64,000 nt of DNA from Rhizobium sp. NFR07 (lineage in GTDB: Bacteria > Pseudomonadota > Alphaproteobacteria > Rhizobiales > Rhizobiaceae). The notes below the pieces were generated by a model, which searched no databases, was not told the origin of the DNA, and saw only the letters and a list, made by a program, of their open reading frames with translations. Below, one piece after another: positions 23,701 to 34,990 of this stretch (the stretch's first letter is position 1; each line of letters begins with the position of its first letter). The translations under genes were made by a program, and so were the position numbers. The stretch lies in NCBI RefSeq assembly GCF_900111905.1, contig NZ_FOKM01000012.1, positions 167,786 through 231,785 of the forward strand, given 5' to 3'.

Positions 23701-24294
23701 TTATTTCTGTTCTGTAAAAATCTTTCGGCCGATAGCCTCCGCCGCTTCAAGATTGGCGGTCTGATCCTCTCCGTCCGACTCGAGCAGCAACTCTGATGTC
23801 ACAACCGGAGCGCCGCAATAATCGAAGATGCCGTGATCGATCTGCGTCTTCATCGCGCCGAAATAGCCGTGCCGTTCGTAAGTCCCGGCGTCTGCGCCGC
23901 CGATTCCGACGAGATGGACAGGCAGGTGGCCGAGCTTCTTGATGACCTTCTCGCCACTGTCGTCATAGGCCCAGCCATTGGCGAAGACACGGTCGATCCA
24001 GCCCTTCAGCAATCCGGGCATGGCCCACCAATAGACCGGGAAGACCAGCACCAGCGCATCCGCCTGCTCGATTCGCGCCTGCTCGACAACGACATCCACC
24101 GGCGAGACAGCCTCCCTGTGATGAGCTGCAAAGTCCCCAGCCGAGAATCGCGGATCGAATCCTTCCGCCATAAGGTCGGCGATCTCGAACGTATTACCGG
24201 AGCCCCTTTGCAATATGCCCTCCCCTACGCGGCCGGCGACAGCGTGGCTCAGCGACGTGGGACCGGGATGCGACAGAACGATGAGAGCATGCAT
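23701..24294 (-). CDS. Flavodoxin-fold NAD(P)H quinone reductase
   Basis: This 197-aa protein belongs to the NQO1/modulator-of-drug-activity flavodoxin family: MHALIVLSHPGPTSLSHAVA starts with the FMN/FAD phosphate loop, and VFPVYWWAMPGLLKGWIDRVFANGWAY is the diagnostic middle. It probably reduces quinones or other electrophiles with two electrons in the cytosol. The start at 24294 follows GAGGAG by 6 nt; a much longer open frame upstream crosses the terminator and another gene and is not used. Single gene. Confidence 0.88.
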   Translation of the reverse strand: MHALIVLSHPGPTSLSHAVAGRVGEGILQRGSGNTFEIADLMAEGFDPRFSAGDFAAHHREAVSPVDVVVEQARIEQADALVLVFPVYWWAMPGLLKGWIDRVFANGWAYDDSGEKVIKKLGHLPVHLVGIGGADAGTYERHGYFGAMKTQIDHGIFDYCGAPVVTSELLLESDGEDQTANLEAAEAIGRKIFTEQK

Positions 24295-24326
24295 GCTCGG
24301 CTCCTCAATGGTTGTCCGAAAACAAA

Positions 24327-24348
24327 AAAGCCGCCCGAAGGCGGCTTT
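24327..24348 (-). terminator. Rho-independent terminator of the outer-membrane protein gene
   Basis: AAAGCCGCC (24327-24335) pairs with GGCGGCTTT (24340-24348) around CGAA. On the minus strand it is followed by TTTTGTTTT. It lies about 20 bp after the stop of the outer-membrane protein gene. Confidence 0.85.
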
Positions 24349-24368
24349 GATGAATGTGTGGGATAAAC

Positions 24369-25199
24369 TCACTTGTAGACGATCGGTTCCGGTGCCGGTT
24401 CGTAGGCGACGGGTGTGTCGCAACCGTTGAACAGATAGCGGGCACCGACGCGGGCTTCGTGGCTGTAGATGCCCTTGTCCTTGCCGGGGCCGCCGCCGGA
24501 AGCGAAGCCGAACATGTCGCCGCCGTCGATATAGCGGAAGCGGTAGCCGACATCGGCCTTCAGGTTGCAGGTTACGTCGATCGTGGCACCGGCCATGATC
24601 GCAGCCGTCGCGCGCCACTTGCCCTTGCCGTCGTGGTCGGAACCGTAGCAGCCGTCGACATCCGGATCGTCGCAGATACGGTTACGCAGCTTGTCCCACT
24701 TGACGTAGGAGGCACCGAAACCGGCACCGACATAGGGCGTGAAGTAGGAATAGGTGCCGAGATCGACATAGACGTTGGCCATCAGCGAATAGGCCCGCAT
24801 CGATGCCCGGTCGGACGAGGTGCAGGTATCGACGCCGTTGAGGCAGAAGCCGCTCGTGCTGCCGCGGAAATCGGACTTGCCCATGTAGTCAAAAGTCAGA
24901 TCGGTGCGAAGGTAGTTGTTGATCTGGTAACCGATACCGGCGCCGAGGATGAAGCTGTCCTTCAGGTCGGTATCGTCGAAATCGACGAGGCTGTCATTCG
25001 AGCCCTGGAAGAACTCGGCGCCGCGAAGACGGTTGAACGAGTATCCCGCGTCACCGCGCAGATACCAGCCGCTCGCTTCCTGCACCGTCACTTCCGGCGC
25101 ATCCATCATCGGCTCGGGCTGCGGCTGGTAAAGATCGGCCGAATGGGCCACGCCTGTCGATAATATCAACGCTACCGCTGCTAAAAAGCGCTTCTTCAT
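24369..25199 (-). CDS. Outer-membrane beta-barrel protein, Omp25/Omp31-like
   Basis: This 276-aa protein has a signal peptide (MKKRFLAAVALILSTGVAHS-ADLY) and then alternating beta strands typical of the rhizobial/Brucella small porin-like family: GWYLRGDAGYSFNRL, FILGAGIGYQINNYLRTDLTFDYMG, YFTPYVGAGFGASYVKWD, LKADVGYRFRYIDGGD, and a C-terminal EARVGARYLFNGC strand. It carries several cysteines in loops (CLNGVDTC, CDDPDVDGC), which is unusual for such barrels. Its own terminator follows. Long A/T-rich upstream DNA suggests a strong promoter. Confidence 0.88.
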   Translation of the reverse strand: MKKRFLAAVALILSTGVAHSADLYQPQPEPMMDAPEVTVQEASGWYLRGDAGYSFNRLRGAEFFQGSNDSLVDFDDTDLKDSFILGAGIGYQINNYLRTDLTFDYMGKSDFRGSTSGFCLNGVDTCTSSDRASMRAYSLMANVYVDLGTYSYFTPYVGAGFGASYVKWDKLRNRICDDPDVDGCYGSDHDGKGKWRATAAIMAGATIDVTCNLKADVGYRFRYIDGGDMFGFASGGGPGKDKGIYSHEARVGARYLFNGCDTPVAYEPAPEPIVYK

Positions 25200-25322
25200 A
25201 GTGGGTTCTCCGGGCTCTCACGGGCGTCGCCGCATGGCGTGCGGCACCCTCTTTGACCCTAAGAATGAAGAAGAATGGTTAAGTCTCGCTTAACCATAAA
25301 AACAACAGCCAGTCAGATACGA

Positions 25323-25389
25323 GCAAAGCGACAAGTAAAGCCGCTTTGCCACGCTATCGGCGCTTCATTTATCACCGGATATCACCGGA
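25323..25389. repeat. Hairpin and 10-bp tandem repeat upstream of the outer-membrane protein gene
   Basis: GCAAAGCG (25323-25330) and CGCTTTGC (25342-25349) form an 8-bp inverted repeat with an 11-nt loop. TATCACCGGA then occurs twice in tandem (25370-25379 and 25380-25389). They lie between the outer-membrane protein promoter and the end of the tautomerase gene and could be regulatory, or a terminator remnant. Confidence 0.5.
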
Positions 25390-25430
25390 GCTTGCTGCCG
25401 GCATGAACGACCCGGTCGTTCGTTTCCGGC

Positions 25431-25679
25431 CTATTTGATGCCGATCGCATCGCTCAGCCTCACGGAACCGTTCTGTACCGCCCTCACATGTCGGACCTCC
25501 AGTTCGATACCGCCGATACCCCAGTCGCCCTCCGGCACATCCTCGAACAGAACCCAGGTCAGCGGCCGCATGCGCTCGCCTTCAACTTCGACGATCGCGT
25601 CCGTGACGCCCTTGATGATCTGCGCCTTCTGATCGGCATCGAACACCCCTGCCAGGGCCTTGATGGAAATTACGGGCAT
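25431..25679 (-). CDS. 4-oxalocrotonate tautomerase family protein
   Basis: This 82-aa protein has the tautomerase N-terminus MPVISIKALAGVF, leaving Pro1 as the catalytic base after Met removal, and the family core QKAQIIKGVTDAIVEVEGE followed by TWVLFEDVPEGDWGIGG. It is slightly longer than classical 4-OT (about 62 aa). The start at 25679 follows GGAG and is required for Pro1. The substrate is unknown; no aromatic degradation genes are near. Confidence 0.88.
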   Translation of the reverse strand: MPVISIKALAGVFDADQKAQIIKGVTDAIVEVEGERMRPLTWVLFEDVPEGDWGIGGIELEVRHVRAVQNGSVRLSDAIGIK

Positions 25680-25892
25680 CGCACACTCTCCTCTACAGAA
25701 CCGGAATGGCACATGATTTGTCTGAAGGACCCGAGCTTCCGGAACATTTCAGCCATGGGCTTCCGGTTTCAGAAGTAACTGCCGGCAACGTCCGACTGCC
25801 AAGGCGGGACTTAATCTTGCCGATTGCGGAAACCGATCCTCTCATCTCGCGTTGAGCTTGGCCTTGACCTTGGCATCGAGAGAGGATCTGCC

Positions 25893-27725
25893 GTGAAGCA
25901 CCCCAGAGACGATGCGGGCAAGTCGATCGTGGAGACGGTCGATGTCCCCCGCCCCATCGCCGAACATGGCGCCATCGGAAACATGCGGACCATCGCGCTC
26001 GTCGCCAAGGACTGTACAATCGATTATCTCTGCTGGCCGAACTTCGACAGTCCCAGCGTCTTCGCCGCCCTGCTCGACCCGAAGAAGGGCGGCGCCTTCG
26101 AACTCACGCCGCAGATCGACGGCGCACGGCGCTTGCAGATGTACGTGCCGGAAAGCAATGTTCTCCTGACGCGCTGGCTCGGTCGCCATGAGAGCGCCGA
26201 GATCGTCGACCTCATGCCGGTGCCCAAAAGCGACAAGGACCCATCGCGCCTCATCCGCCGCGTGAGCGTGACGCGCGGCGAGGTCAGCTTCAAGCTCAAG
26301 TGCTGGCCCCGTTTCGATTATGCGCGCCGCAAACCGAAAGTCTCGATAAGGAAGGGCGCCGTGCATTTTCAATGCGGCGACTTCACCTTCCGCCTTTCCA
26401 GCAGCGTCGAGTTCAAGAACCGCGATGGCGCCGCGACCGCGCATTTCACGCTGAAGAGCGGCGAGAGCTGCGATTTCATTCTGGATTGCGACGACCAGGA
26501 TGTGCCGAAGCGCCAGGAGGTCGATGCGATCATCCGCCAGACTGCGGAATACTGGCAGGGATGGTCAAAGAAATCGACCTATCGCGGCCGCTGGAGATCA
26601 TCCGTCACGCGATCGGCGCTCGCACTGAAGATGCTGACTTCGGCAGAATACGGGTCGATTGCCGCGGCGGGCACCTTCGGCCTTCCCGAAGCCCCGGGCG
26701 GGCCGCGCAACTGGGATTACCGCGCCACCTGGATCCGCGATGCATCCTTTTCGATCTACGCCCTGATGCGGCTCGGTTATCTGGAAGAGGCAAGCGCCTT
26801 CGGCCGCTGGGTGACCGAGCGAACCGACCGTTCGAAGGGTGATGTTGAGATCATGTACAATCTCGACGGCACCAAGGTTGCGCGCGAGCAGTCACTCGAT
26901 CATCTGTCCGGCTATGGCGGTGCCAAGCCGGTGCGGATAGGCAATGACGCGACCGACCAGACGCAGCTGGACATCTACGGAGAACTGCTGGACTCGGTCT
27001 ATATCAGCAACAAATACGGTGGCTCGATCTCGCACGAAAACTGGCTGAGCGTGCGGCGCATCGTCGATCATGTCTGCGAGGTCTGGCGCCAGCCGGATGC
27101 CGGCATATGGGAAGCCCGCAGCGAACCACAGGAACATCTGCACTCGCGGCTTATGTGCTGGGTGGCGGTCGACCGTGCCCTGCGCCTTGCCCAGAAGCGC
27201 TCGCTAGCCGCTCCCTTTGGCCGCTGGATCGAGACGCGCAACGCGATAACCGAGGATATCTGGGAAAATTTCTGGAACGAGGAGCACGGCCATTTCGTCC
27301 ACAGCAAGGGTGGAACGCAACTTGACGCCTCGATGCTGATGATGCCGCTCGTCCGCTTCATCAGCGCCACGGACCCGAAATGGCTTGCGACGCTCGATGC
27401 CATCTCGAACGAGTTGGCCGACGACAGCCTTGTCATGCGCTACAAGTGGCAGGATGGGCTCGACGGCCGCGAAGGCTTCTTCGGCGCCTGCTCCTTCTGG
27501 TTCGTTGAATGCCTTGCCCGCGCCGGCCGCCTGCAGGAAGCCGAGATCAACATGGAAAAGCTGCTGCTCTTCGGCAACCACCTGCAGCTCTATGCAGAAG
27601 AATTCGACCCGCGCGGCGAATTCCTCGGCAACTTCCCGCAGGCCTTGACGCACCTCGCCCTGATCAGCGCCGCCTTCTATCTCGACGGCGCGCTGGACGG
27701 AAAATTCAGGGAATGGCGGCCCTGA
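25893..27725 (+). CDS. Glycoside hydrolase family 15 protein
   Basis: This protein of about 610 aa matches GH15 glucoamylase/trehalase-like enzymes: an N-terminal beta domain with IAEHGAIGNMRTIALVAKDCTIDYLCWPNFDSPSVFA, then the alpha/alpha barrel with RNWDYRATWIRDASFSIYAL and the C-terminal KWQDGLDGREGFFGACSFWFVECLARAGR containing the general base Glu region. The start is taken as GTG 25893, which follows AGAGGAT; a TTG 69 nt upstream is possible. It may act on trehalose or alpha-glucans and so relate to treZY, which is inference. It ends back to back with glmM. Confidence 0.87.
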   Translation: MKHPRDDAGKSIVETVDVPRPIAEHGAIGNMRTIALVAKDCTIDYLCWPNFDSPSVFAALLDPKKGGAFELTPQIDGARRLQMYVPESNVLLTRWLGRHESAEIVDLMPVPKSDKDPSRLIRRVSVTRGEVSFKLKCWPRFDYARRKPKVSIRKGAVHFQCGDFTFRLSSSVEFKNRDGAATAHFTLKSGESCDFILDCDDQDVPKRQEVDAIIRQTAEYWQGWSKKSTYRGRWRSSVTRSALALKMLTSAEYGSIAAAGTFGLPEAPGGPRNWDYRATWIRDASFSIYALMRLGYLEEASAFGRWVTERTDRSKGDVEIMYNLDGTKVAREQSLDHLSGYGGAKPVRIGNDATDQTQLDIYGELLDSVYISNKYGGSISHENWLSVRRIVDHVCEVWRQPDAGIWEARSEPQEHLHSRLMCWVAVDRALRLAQKRSLAAPFGRWIETRNAITEDIWENFWNEEHGHFVHSKGGTQLDASMLMMPLVRFISATDPKWLATLDAISNELADDSLVMRYKWQDGLDGREGFFGACSFWFVECLARAGRLQEAEINMEKLLLFGNHLQLYAEEFDPRGEFLGNFPQALTHLALISAAFYLDGALDGKFREWRP

Positions 27726-29081
27726 TCAGGCAGCTTCCGAACGGGCGTTCGCGATGACTTCGACCAGGCCGTTGACGATCTTTTCGACCTGCGCCTGATC
27801 GTCGCCTTCCGCCATGACGCGGATCAGGGGCTCCGTGCCCGACGGGCGGATGACGAGGCGTCCCCTGGAGCCGAGTTCGGCTTCCGCATCGGCGATCGCC
27901 TGACGCACGACCGCATCCTCCAGCGGCTTGCCACCCGAGAAACGGACATTCTTCAGGAGCTGCGGCACGGGCTCGAAGCGGCGGCAGATTTCGCTGACCG
28001 GCCGACCGAGGCGCTTCACCCGTGCAAGGATCTGCAGCGCGGCCACAAGACCGTCTCCTGTCGTGCCGAAATCCGACAGCACGATATGGCCGGACTGCTC
28101 GCCGCCGACGTTGAAGTCGTGGTTACGCATATGCTCGACGACATAGCGGTCGCCGACCTTGGTGCGGGCAAGCGTGAGGCCCTTGTCGCCGAGGAAACGT
28201 TCCAGGCCGAGATTGGACATGACGGTAGCAACGATGCCGCCGCCGGTCAGCTTGCCGTCATCGGCGAAGCTTTCGCCGATCACAGCCATCAGCTGGTCGC
28301 CATCGATGATCTCGCCATTCTCGTCGACGATGATGACGCGGTCGGCGTCACCATCGAGCGCGATGCCGATATCGGCGCGCACTTCATGCACCTTCTTCTG
28401 CAGCCGTTCCGGCGCAGTGGAACCGCAATCGAGATTGATATTTGTGCCGTTCGGCTCGTTGCCGATCGTGACAACCTCGGCGCCGAGTTCCCACAGCGCC
28501 AGCGGGGCGACCTTGTAGGCAGCGCCGTTCGCGCAGTCGATCGCGACGCGCAGGCCATGCAGCGTCACATCGCGCGGCAGGGTACGCTTGGCATGCTCGA
28601 TATAACGGTAGATGTCGCCCTCGACGCGCTTGGCGCGGCCGATCTCGCCGGACTTCGCCAGTTGGCCGTAGATGTCCTTGTCGAGCAGATCCTCGATCCG
28701 GGTCTCAAGCTCGTCGGAAAGCTTGTAGCCGTCGGGGCCGAACAGCTTGATGCCGTTGTCCTCATACGGGTTGTGAGACGCGGAGATCATCACGCCGACA
28801 TCTGCACGAAGGGAGCGCGTGAGCATGGCAACCGCCGGCGTCGGGATCGGGCCGAGCAGGAAGACGTCGAGGCCGGCAGCCGTGAAGCCCGCGACCATCG
28901 CATTCTCCAGCATGTAACCGGAAAGGCGCGTATCCTTGCCGATGACGACGCGGTGGCGATGGCTACCGTTGCGGAAGATCGTCCCAACCGCAATGCCCAC
29001 CTTCATGGCGAGATCTGGCGTCATCGGGAATACGTTCGAATGTCCGCGGATACCATCGGTACCGAAGTAACGGCGTGTCAT
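27726..29081 (-). CDS. glmM: Phosphoglucosamine mutase
   Basis: This 451-aa enzyme interconverts glucosamine-6-P and glucosamine-1-P for peptidoglycan and LPS precursors. The phosphoserine loop is MISASHNPYEDNG with active Ser102. The metal loop DGDADR and the C-terminal sugar-phosphate loop RPSGTEPLIRVM are present. Length is usual. It lies downstream of ftsH on the same strand, as in many alphaproteobacteria, but is separated here by about 520 bp with one small gene and the ftsH terminator, so it probably has its own promoter. Confidence 0.96.
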   Translation of the reverse strand: MTRRYFGTDGIRGHSNVFPMTPDLAMKVGIAVGTIFRNGSHRHRVVIGKDTRLSGYMLENAMVAGFTAAGLDVFLLGPIPTPAVAMLTRSLRADVGVMISASHNPYEDNGIKLFGPDGYKLSDELETRIEDLLDKDIYGQLAKSGEIGRAKRVEGDIYRYIEHAKRTLPRDVTLHGLRVAIDCANGAAYKVAPLALWELGAEVVTIGNEPNGTNINLDCGSTAPERLQKKVHEVRADIGIALDGDADRVIIVDENGEIIDGDQLMAVIGESFADDGKLTGGGIVATVMSNLGLERFLGDKGLTLARTKVGDRYVVEHMRNHDFNVGGEQSGHIVLSDFGTTGDGLVAALQILARVKRLGRPVSEICRRFEPVPQLLKNVRFSGGKPLEDAVVRQAIADAEAELGSRGRLVIRPSGTEPLIRVMAEGDDQAQVEKIVNGLVEVIANARSEAA

Positions 29082-29290
29082 GGGAGCTCCTTGGTCTTCG
29101 CGCAGTTTGGAGCGCGTTGTCTTTGTCTTGCCGGCATTGGCCGTATCAGCAAGCGGTAATGCTATTCATGTGAGCGCGGCCGGAATTACGCTCATGCCAT
29201 ACTTTAAAGCGGCAAACACGTAAAATAGCGTCAAAAAGGATTACATCTCGTTACCGTGGAATACACAGTCCCTGAGCGATCTGGAACAGC

Positions 29291-29512
29291 CTACCGCCGC
29301 ACCCGTCGCCGAATGAAGAAGATTGCGCCGGCGGTCAACAGATAACCGATCTTGAAAAGCGGCCCGGATACAAACATGAGCATAAATGGGCATCCAACAT
29401 CCTGGCAGGTATAAAAGCCGCCGCCGCCCGTCCAGAGGGCAGTCTGATATCCCAGAAGAATGCAGAGCGTTGCGACCAGTGCGAGCGAAGCTGTGATCCT
29501 GAGCAGTCTCAA
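29291..29512 (-). CDS. Small two-helix membrane protein
   Basis: This 73-aa protein has two hydrophobic helices (ITASLALVATLCILLGYQTAL and MLMFVSGPLFKIGYLLTAGAIFFI) separated by a short loop with two Cys (TCQDVGCP), and a basic end RRRVRR. It begins with TTG after GGAGAGAAG. No family recognised. It lies between ftsH and glmM on the same strand, downstream of the ftsH terminator. Confidence 0.55.
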   Translation of the reverse strand: MRLLRITASLALVATLCILLGYQTALWTGGGGFYTCQDVGCPFMLMFVSGPLFKIGYLLTAGAIFFIRRRVRR

Positions 29513-29550
29513 TTCAACTTCTCTCCGAAGGCTCGCGAAGATTACCTAAC

Positions 29551-29581
29551 AAAAAGCCACCCTCACTTTCGCAAGGGTGGC
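29551..29581 (-). terminator. Terminator of ftsH
   Basis: GCCACCCT (29556-29563) and AGGGTGGC (29574-29581) form an 8-bp stem. On the minus strand it is followed by TTTTTG. It lies 24 bp after the ftsH stop. Confidence 0.85.
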
Positions 29582-29604
29582 CTGTCTGATTGCATTCAGC
29601 AACC

Positions 29605-31539
<1,935 letters not shown>

Positions 31540-31642
31540 CGAACTCCCCGGACTGCGACGGCCGCCGATGAAGCGGCCACCTTTCTTGTCCCATAACATA
31601 AGGTTGCGTCACGCCCTTGCCAAGGCAAGGTGGCATACCTGT

Positions 31643-33013
31643 TTAGCTTTTCCGCCCGAAAACCTTAATCGGCGCGGCGGGAAATTCGTCGCATCCGAAC
31701 AAAACCCCAAGCTCACGGCCGAGAATAAGATCGAACTGCGGCAAAAAGCAGTCGTAAGGCGCAAGCACCGGCGCGGTGATCACACTCGCTTTATCGATTG
31801 TTCCGGCGAGACGAGACGCAACCTCAAGATGAAAAATCGCGCCCATCGCGCGCATGGCAATTGCCGGCGGCACATTCTCGAACATGGCGTGCGCCATTTC
31901 CCGATCAGGCGGCGCCGGCCCGACGATCAGATCATTACCGCTGCGATTCTGGATTCTGAAACGGCCGTCCCAGATAATCCGGCCACCCGGTTGGACATGA
32001 GTTGAAGGTACGTCACGGGCTTCGCGGTGGATGAAGAGCCCCTGCCGCCTCAAGTCGAAGATCACGCGCCCAGCGGTGATCCGGTCTGGCCGTCCGCCGA
32101 ACGCATGCCCCCCAGACAGCATCGCCATGACGCGATCCATCGTTCCGGCAGCCGGAATATGAGCCCGCCCGCCGAGGATCGCGGCGAGCGTGCCGAGCAG
32201 ATGGCGCACCGCCATCACTTCCTCGCCAAGCACATGGGGGTCTAGATGCGCCAACACGCCGCAGTGAACCTGTAGATAGCGGCGCGCAAGACCTGCCGCC
32301 TCAGCAGCAAGCCGGGACCGCCTCAGCCCGGCCTCGCGGATAGCCTCCGGTGACAATGTGGCTTCGTCCCGAAGGGATCCCCTCACCCTGACCCGTTCAT
32401 AATGCCGGTCGACATTGCTGGGATCGTCGATCCATCCCCTGCCCTGCTCTCGCAGAAAATCGCGGATGGCCTCGCGCCGCGTGCGAAGCAAAGGACGCAG
32501 CAGCCACCACCGCCGATCGAGCAGCACTGCTTCGGCCATGCCGGCCAGGCCGAGATTGCCATCATCGGCGCTGCGGGCGGCGCGCATGGCGATCGTTTCC
32601 GCCTGATCGTCGAATGTGTGACCTGTCACGATGGCGTCGGCACCGAACAACTCGGCTGCCTCGCGCAGCAGCCGGTAGCGCGCCTCACGGGCCGCGGCGG
32701 AAATACCGCTTTTGGGCTTTTCACCCTGCCAGCGCAGTATCCGATGGGGAATGGAAAGCTCGTCACAGAGCCGGGCAACGGCCTCTGCCTCCGCTGCCGC
32801 TTCCGGCCGAAGGCCATGGTCCACCGTTGCGGCCACCAGCCGATGCTTACTGTCCGTCCCTGAAGAAAGCGCGCGATGGAGAGCGATCAGCAATCCGGCC
32901 GAGTCACTTCCGCCGGACACGGCAACCAAAAGCGTCGTTGGGCGCAGAAGCGAGGAAAGGAACTCGTCCACCGCCTCGGGGAGAGTTGGAAATTGCGGAA
33001 GATCGCCGGGCAC
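31643..33013 (-). CDS. tilS: tRNA(Ile)-lysidine synthase
   Basis: This 456-aa enzyme converts C34 of the CAT-anticodon tRNA-Ile2 to lysidine so it reads AUA. The PP-loop is AVSGGSDSAG (S33-G34-G35-S36-D37-S38), followed by GHTFDDQAETIAMR. The C-terminal part is more divergent, as usual for alphaproteobacteria. It starts with GTG 12 bp after the cpoB stop. ftsH follows about 100 bp downstream, a conserved order. Confidence 0.93.
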   Translation of the reverse strand: MPGDLPQFPTLPEAVDEFLSSLLRPTTLLVAVSGGSDSAGLLIALHRALSSGTDSKHRLVAATVDHGLRPEAAAEAEAVARLCDELSIPHRILRWQGEKPKSGISAAAREARYRLLREAAELFGADAIVTGHTFDDQAETIAMRAARSADDGNLGLAGMAEAVLLDRRWWLLRPLLRTRREAIRDFLREQGRGWIDDPSNVDRHYERVRVRGSLRDEATLSPEAIREAGLRRSRLAAEAAGLARRYLQVHCGVLAHLDPHVLGEEVMAVRHLLGTLAAILGGRAHIPAAGTMDRVMAMLSGGHAFGGRPDRITAGRVIFDLRRQGLFIHREARDVPSTHVQPGGRIIWDGRFRIQNRSGNDLIVGPAPPDREMAHAMFENVPPAIAMRAMGAIFHLEVASRLAGTIDKASVITAPVLAPYDCFLPQFDLILGRELGVLFGCDEFPAAPIKVFGRKS

Positions 33014-33027
33014 GCCACGCCCGCCGA

Positions 33028-34044
33028 TCAGCAGCCGAGACGCTTCTGCTCGGTGGCGACCTTGCTCAGCACGGCCTTGGCAGCGCTCGGATAGCGGCGC
33101 GGCACCTCGCGCATCGTGGCGCAGGCCGTTTCCTTGTTGTCGAGCTGGGCAAGCGACATGCCGAGCTTCAGCAGCATTTCAGGTGCCTTGGCGGACTTGC
33201 CGTAGGTCTGGTGGGCGTTGAGGAAGGTCTTGGCCGCCTCGTTATACTTGCCCTGGGAATACTGCGCCTCGCCGAGCCAGAAATTGGCGTCCGGCTGACG
33301 GGTGCTTTTCGGGTAGGACGAGATGTAGCTCGAGAATTCCGTCTCCGCGAGCGCATAGTCGCCTGTCAGCACATGGTCATAGGCGATCTTGTAGGCATCG
33401 CTCTCGCTGCCGAGAGAGGCGGTCTGCTGCGGGTCACGGCCCTGGCCCGCGCGCGGAGTACCGGTATCGACGCCGGGCAGCGCGGACGAATTGCGCGCGC
33501 TTTCGTTTCGGTTAGCGCCGACAGGGTTACCATTTTGATCGAATTCCATCGAGCCGAGCGTCGTCGGAGCCGGCGCGGCGTTGCCGCCCTGCCCTGCACC
33601 GTTGCTGCCGTTGTCGGAAGGCTGCTCGATGATGCGGCTGATATCATCTCCGTTATTGGCGGACGGTTCGGACGAAGAGGGGCGGTTGGACGCCACGGCC
33701 GGTTGCCCGCCCGTGTCGCCCAAATCGCTTCTTTTCTTCTTTTCCAGGTCCTGGAAACGGAATTCGTTATCTTCCTGCGTTTTGCGCAGTTGCTCCTGCA
33801 TCTGCAGCAGCTGATAGCTCATTTCCTCGATCCGGCCGTTGAGCTGGCGGATTTCCTCCTGGAGTTGCTGGCTACGAACAGCATCGTTGCTCTGCGCCAG
33901 GATCACTTCGCCCTGTTCGGCTTGTGGCTGTCGCGGAGCGCTTTGCTCGCCCTGGAAGAGTTTCGGCAATGAGAGTTGGAAGGCCCCAGCGGGTCCTGCC
34001 ATTGCCGCCAGCCCCAGCATTGCTGCCAAGACAATTTTCTTCAT
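33028..34044 (-). CDS. cpoB: Cell division coordinator CpoB (YbgF)
   Basis: This 338-aa periplasmic protein has a signal peptide (MLGLAAMAGPAGA), an N-terminal coiled coil (residues about 50-95, SQQLQEEIRQLNGRIEEMSYQLL), a Ser/Asn/Gly-rich linker, and C-terminal TPR repeats (YKIAYDHVLTGDYALAETEFSSYI, PDANFWLGEAQYSQGKYNEAAKTF). In E. coli CpoB links Tol energy to septal peptidoglycan synthesis. It follows pal, but a terminator lies between, so it may also have its own promoter. Confidence 0.93.
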   Translation of the reverse strand: MKKIVLAAMLGLAAMAGPAGAFQLSLPKLFQGEQSAPRQPQAEQGEVILAQSNDAVRSQQLQEEIRQLNGRIEEMSYQLLQMQEQLRKTQEDNEFRFQDLEKKKRSDLGDTGGQPAVASNRPSSSEPSANNGDDISRIIEQPSDNGSNGAGQGGNAAPAPTTLGSMEFDQNGNPVGANRNESARNSSALPGVDTGTPRAGQGRDPQQTASLGSESDAYKIAYDHVLTGDYALAETEFSSYISSYPKSTRQPDANFWLGEAQYSQGKYNEAAKTFLNAHQTYGKSAKAPEMLLKLGMSLAQLDNKETACATMREVPRRYPSAAKAVLSKVATEQKRLGC

Positions 34045-34170
34045 GTCGTTCGTCCTGCTTCTCTGATTTGCGCCGGATTGGCGCGAGACGGATTTTTATT
34101 ACCTGCCGCCAAAAAGCAACCAAGCCGTCATTCAAAATCTAGGGAATCGGGGCCAAACTAAGGAAAAACA

Positions 34171-34197
34171 AAAAAGGTGGCCCGAAGACCACCTTTT
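34171..34197 (-). terminator. Terminator after pal
   Basis: AAAAGGTGG (34172-34180) pairs with CCACCTTTT (34189-34197). On the minus strand the hairpin is followed by TTTTTTG. It lies about 55 bp after the pal stop and separates pal from cpoB. Confidence 0.85.
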
Positions 34198-34251
34198 ATT
34201 AACGAATTGTCATCCGGAAGACAGCGGACCTTTCGGTCCGCTCGCACCGAA

Positions 34252-34785
34252 TTACATGCCGGCGCCACCGAGAACGGTAACGGCGCGGCGATTCTGCGAC
34301 CAGCAGGAAATGTCGTCGCAGACTGCGACCGGACGTTCCTTGCCGTAGGAGATCGTCTTCATGCGGTTGGCCGGAACGCCGCGCGATGCGAGATATTCCT
34401 TGGTGGCAGCCGCACGGCGAGCGCCGAGTGCGAGGTTGTATTCGCGGGTACCGCGTTCGTCGGCATGGCCTTCGATCGTGATCGCGTAGTTCGGGTAACG
34501 GCCGAGCCACTGAGCCTGACGGTCGAGCGTCTGCTGCGCGTCGGCGCGAACCGAAGTCGAGTCCGTATCGAAGAAGATGCGGTCGCCGACATTGACGGTG
34601 AAGTCCTGGCTCGAGCCCGGAGTGGCCGAACCGGCGCCGTTGAGGCCGAGGTCACCTGCATTGTTCGGCAGGTTCTTCTTGTTCGCGCAACCGGCGAGTG
34701 CCAGAGCCATCGTCAGGGCGAGGATTGCGGGATTGCGTGCGATCTGCTGCATGCGGCTCATCGCCGAGGTTTCAGTGCGGCTCAT
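34252..34785 (-). CDS. pal: Peptidoglycan-associated lipoprotein
   Basis: This 177-aa lipoprotein has lipobox LALAGC (ILALTMALALAGC) and a C-terminal OmpA-like domain with YAITIEGHADERGTREYNLALGARRA, which binds diaminopimelate of peptidoglycan. It anchors the outer membrane to the wall with TolB. Start 34785 follows AGGAGAG; a downstream in-frame ATG (34761) would also leave a complete signal. Fifth gene of the tol block. Confidence 0.96.
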   Translation of the reverse strand: MSRTETSAMSRMQQIARNPAILALTMALALAGCANKKNLPNNAGDLGLNGAGSATPGSSQDFTVNVGDRIFFDTDSTSVRADAQQTLDRQAQWLGRYPNYAITIEGHADERGTREYNLALGARRAAATKEYLASRGVPANRMKTISYGKERPVAVCDDISCWSQNRRAVTVLGGAGM

Positions 34786-34990
34786 GGCCGGTCTCTCCTT
34801 GAGGTCAGTATATTCAGAGTTGCCAGACTCTAACCGGACTCGGTTAACCATCATCAAACATCTATGGTTAACAAAGTCTTCCGGTGTCCCTTATCTGCCC
34901 CATTTCCAGTCAAATGAGGCAGCAGGGAGGCGAAACCGCCTCACCTTTGTTTGCAATCGTTCACACGAAGGCGTGTTCCCCGCCGATCCA

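Noticed and set aside
23701..24618. Long version of the quinone reductase frame
   Set aside because: The extra N-terminus runs through a terminator and into the outer-membrane protein gene; the ATG at 24294 has a good ribosome site and the family N-terminus.
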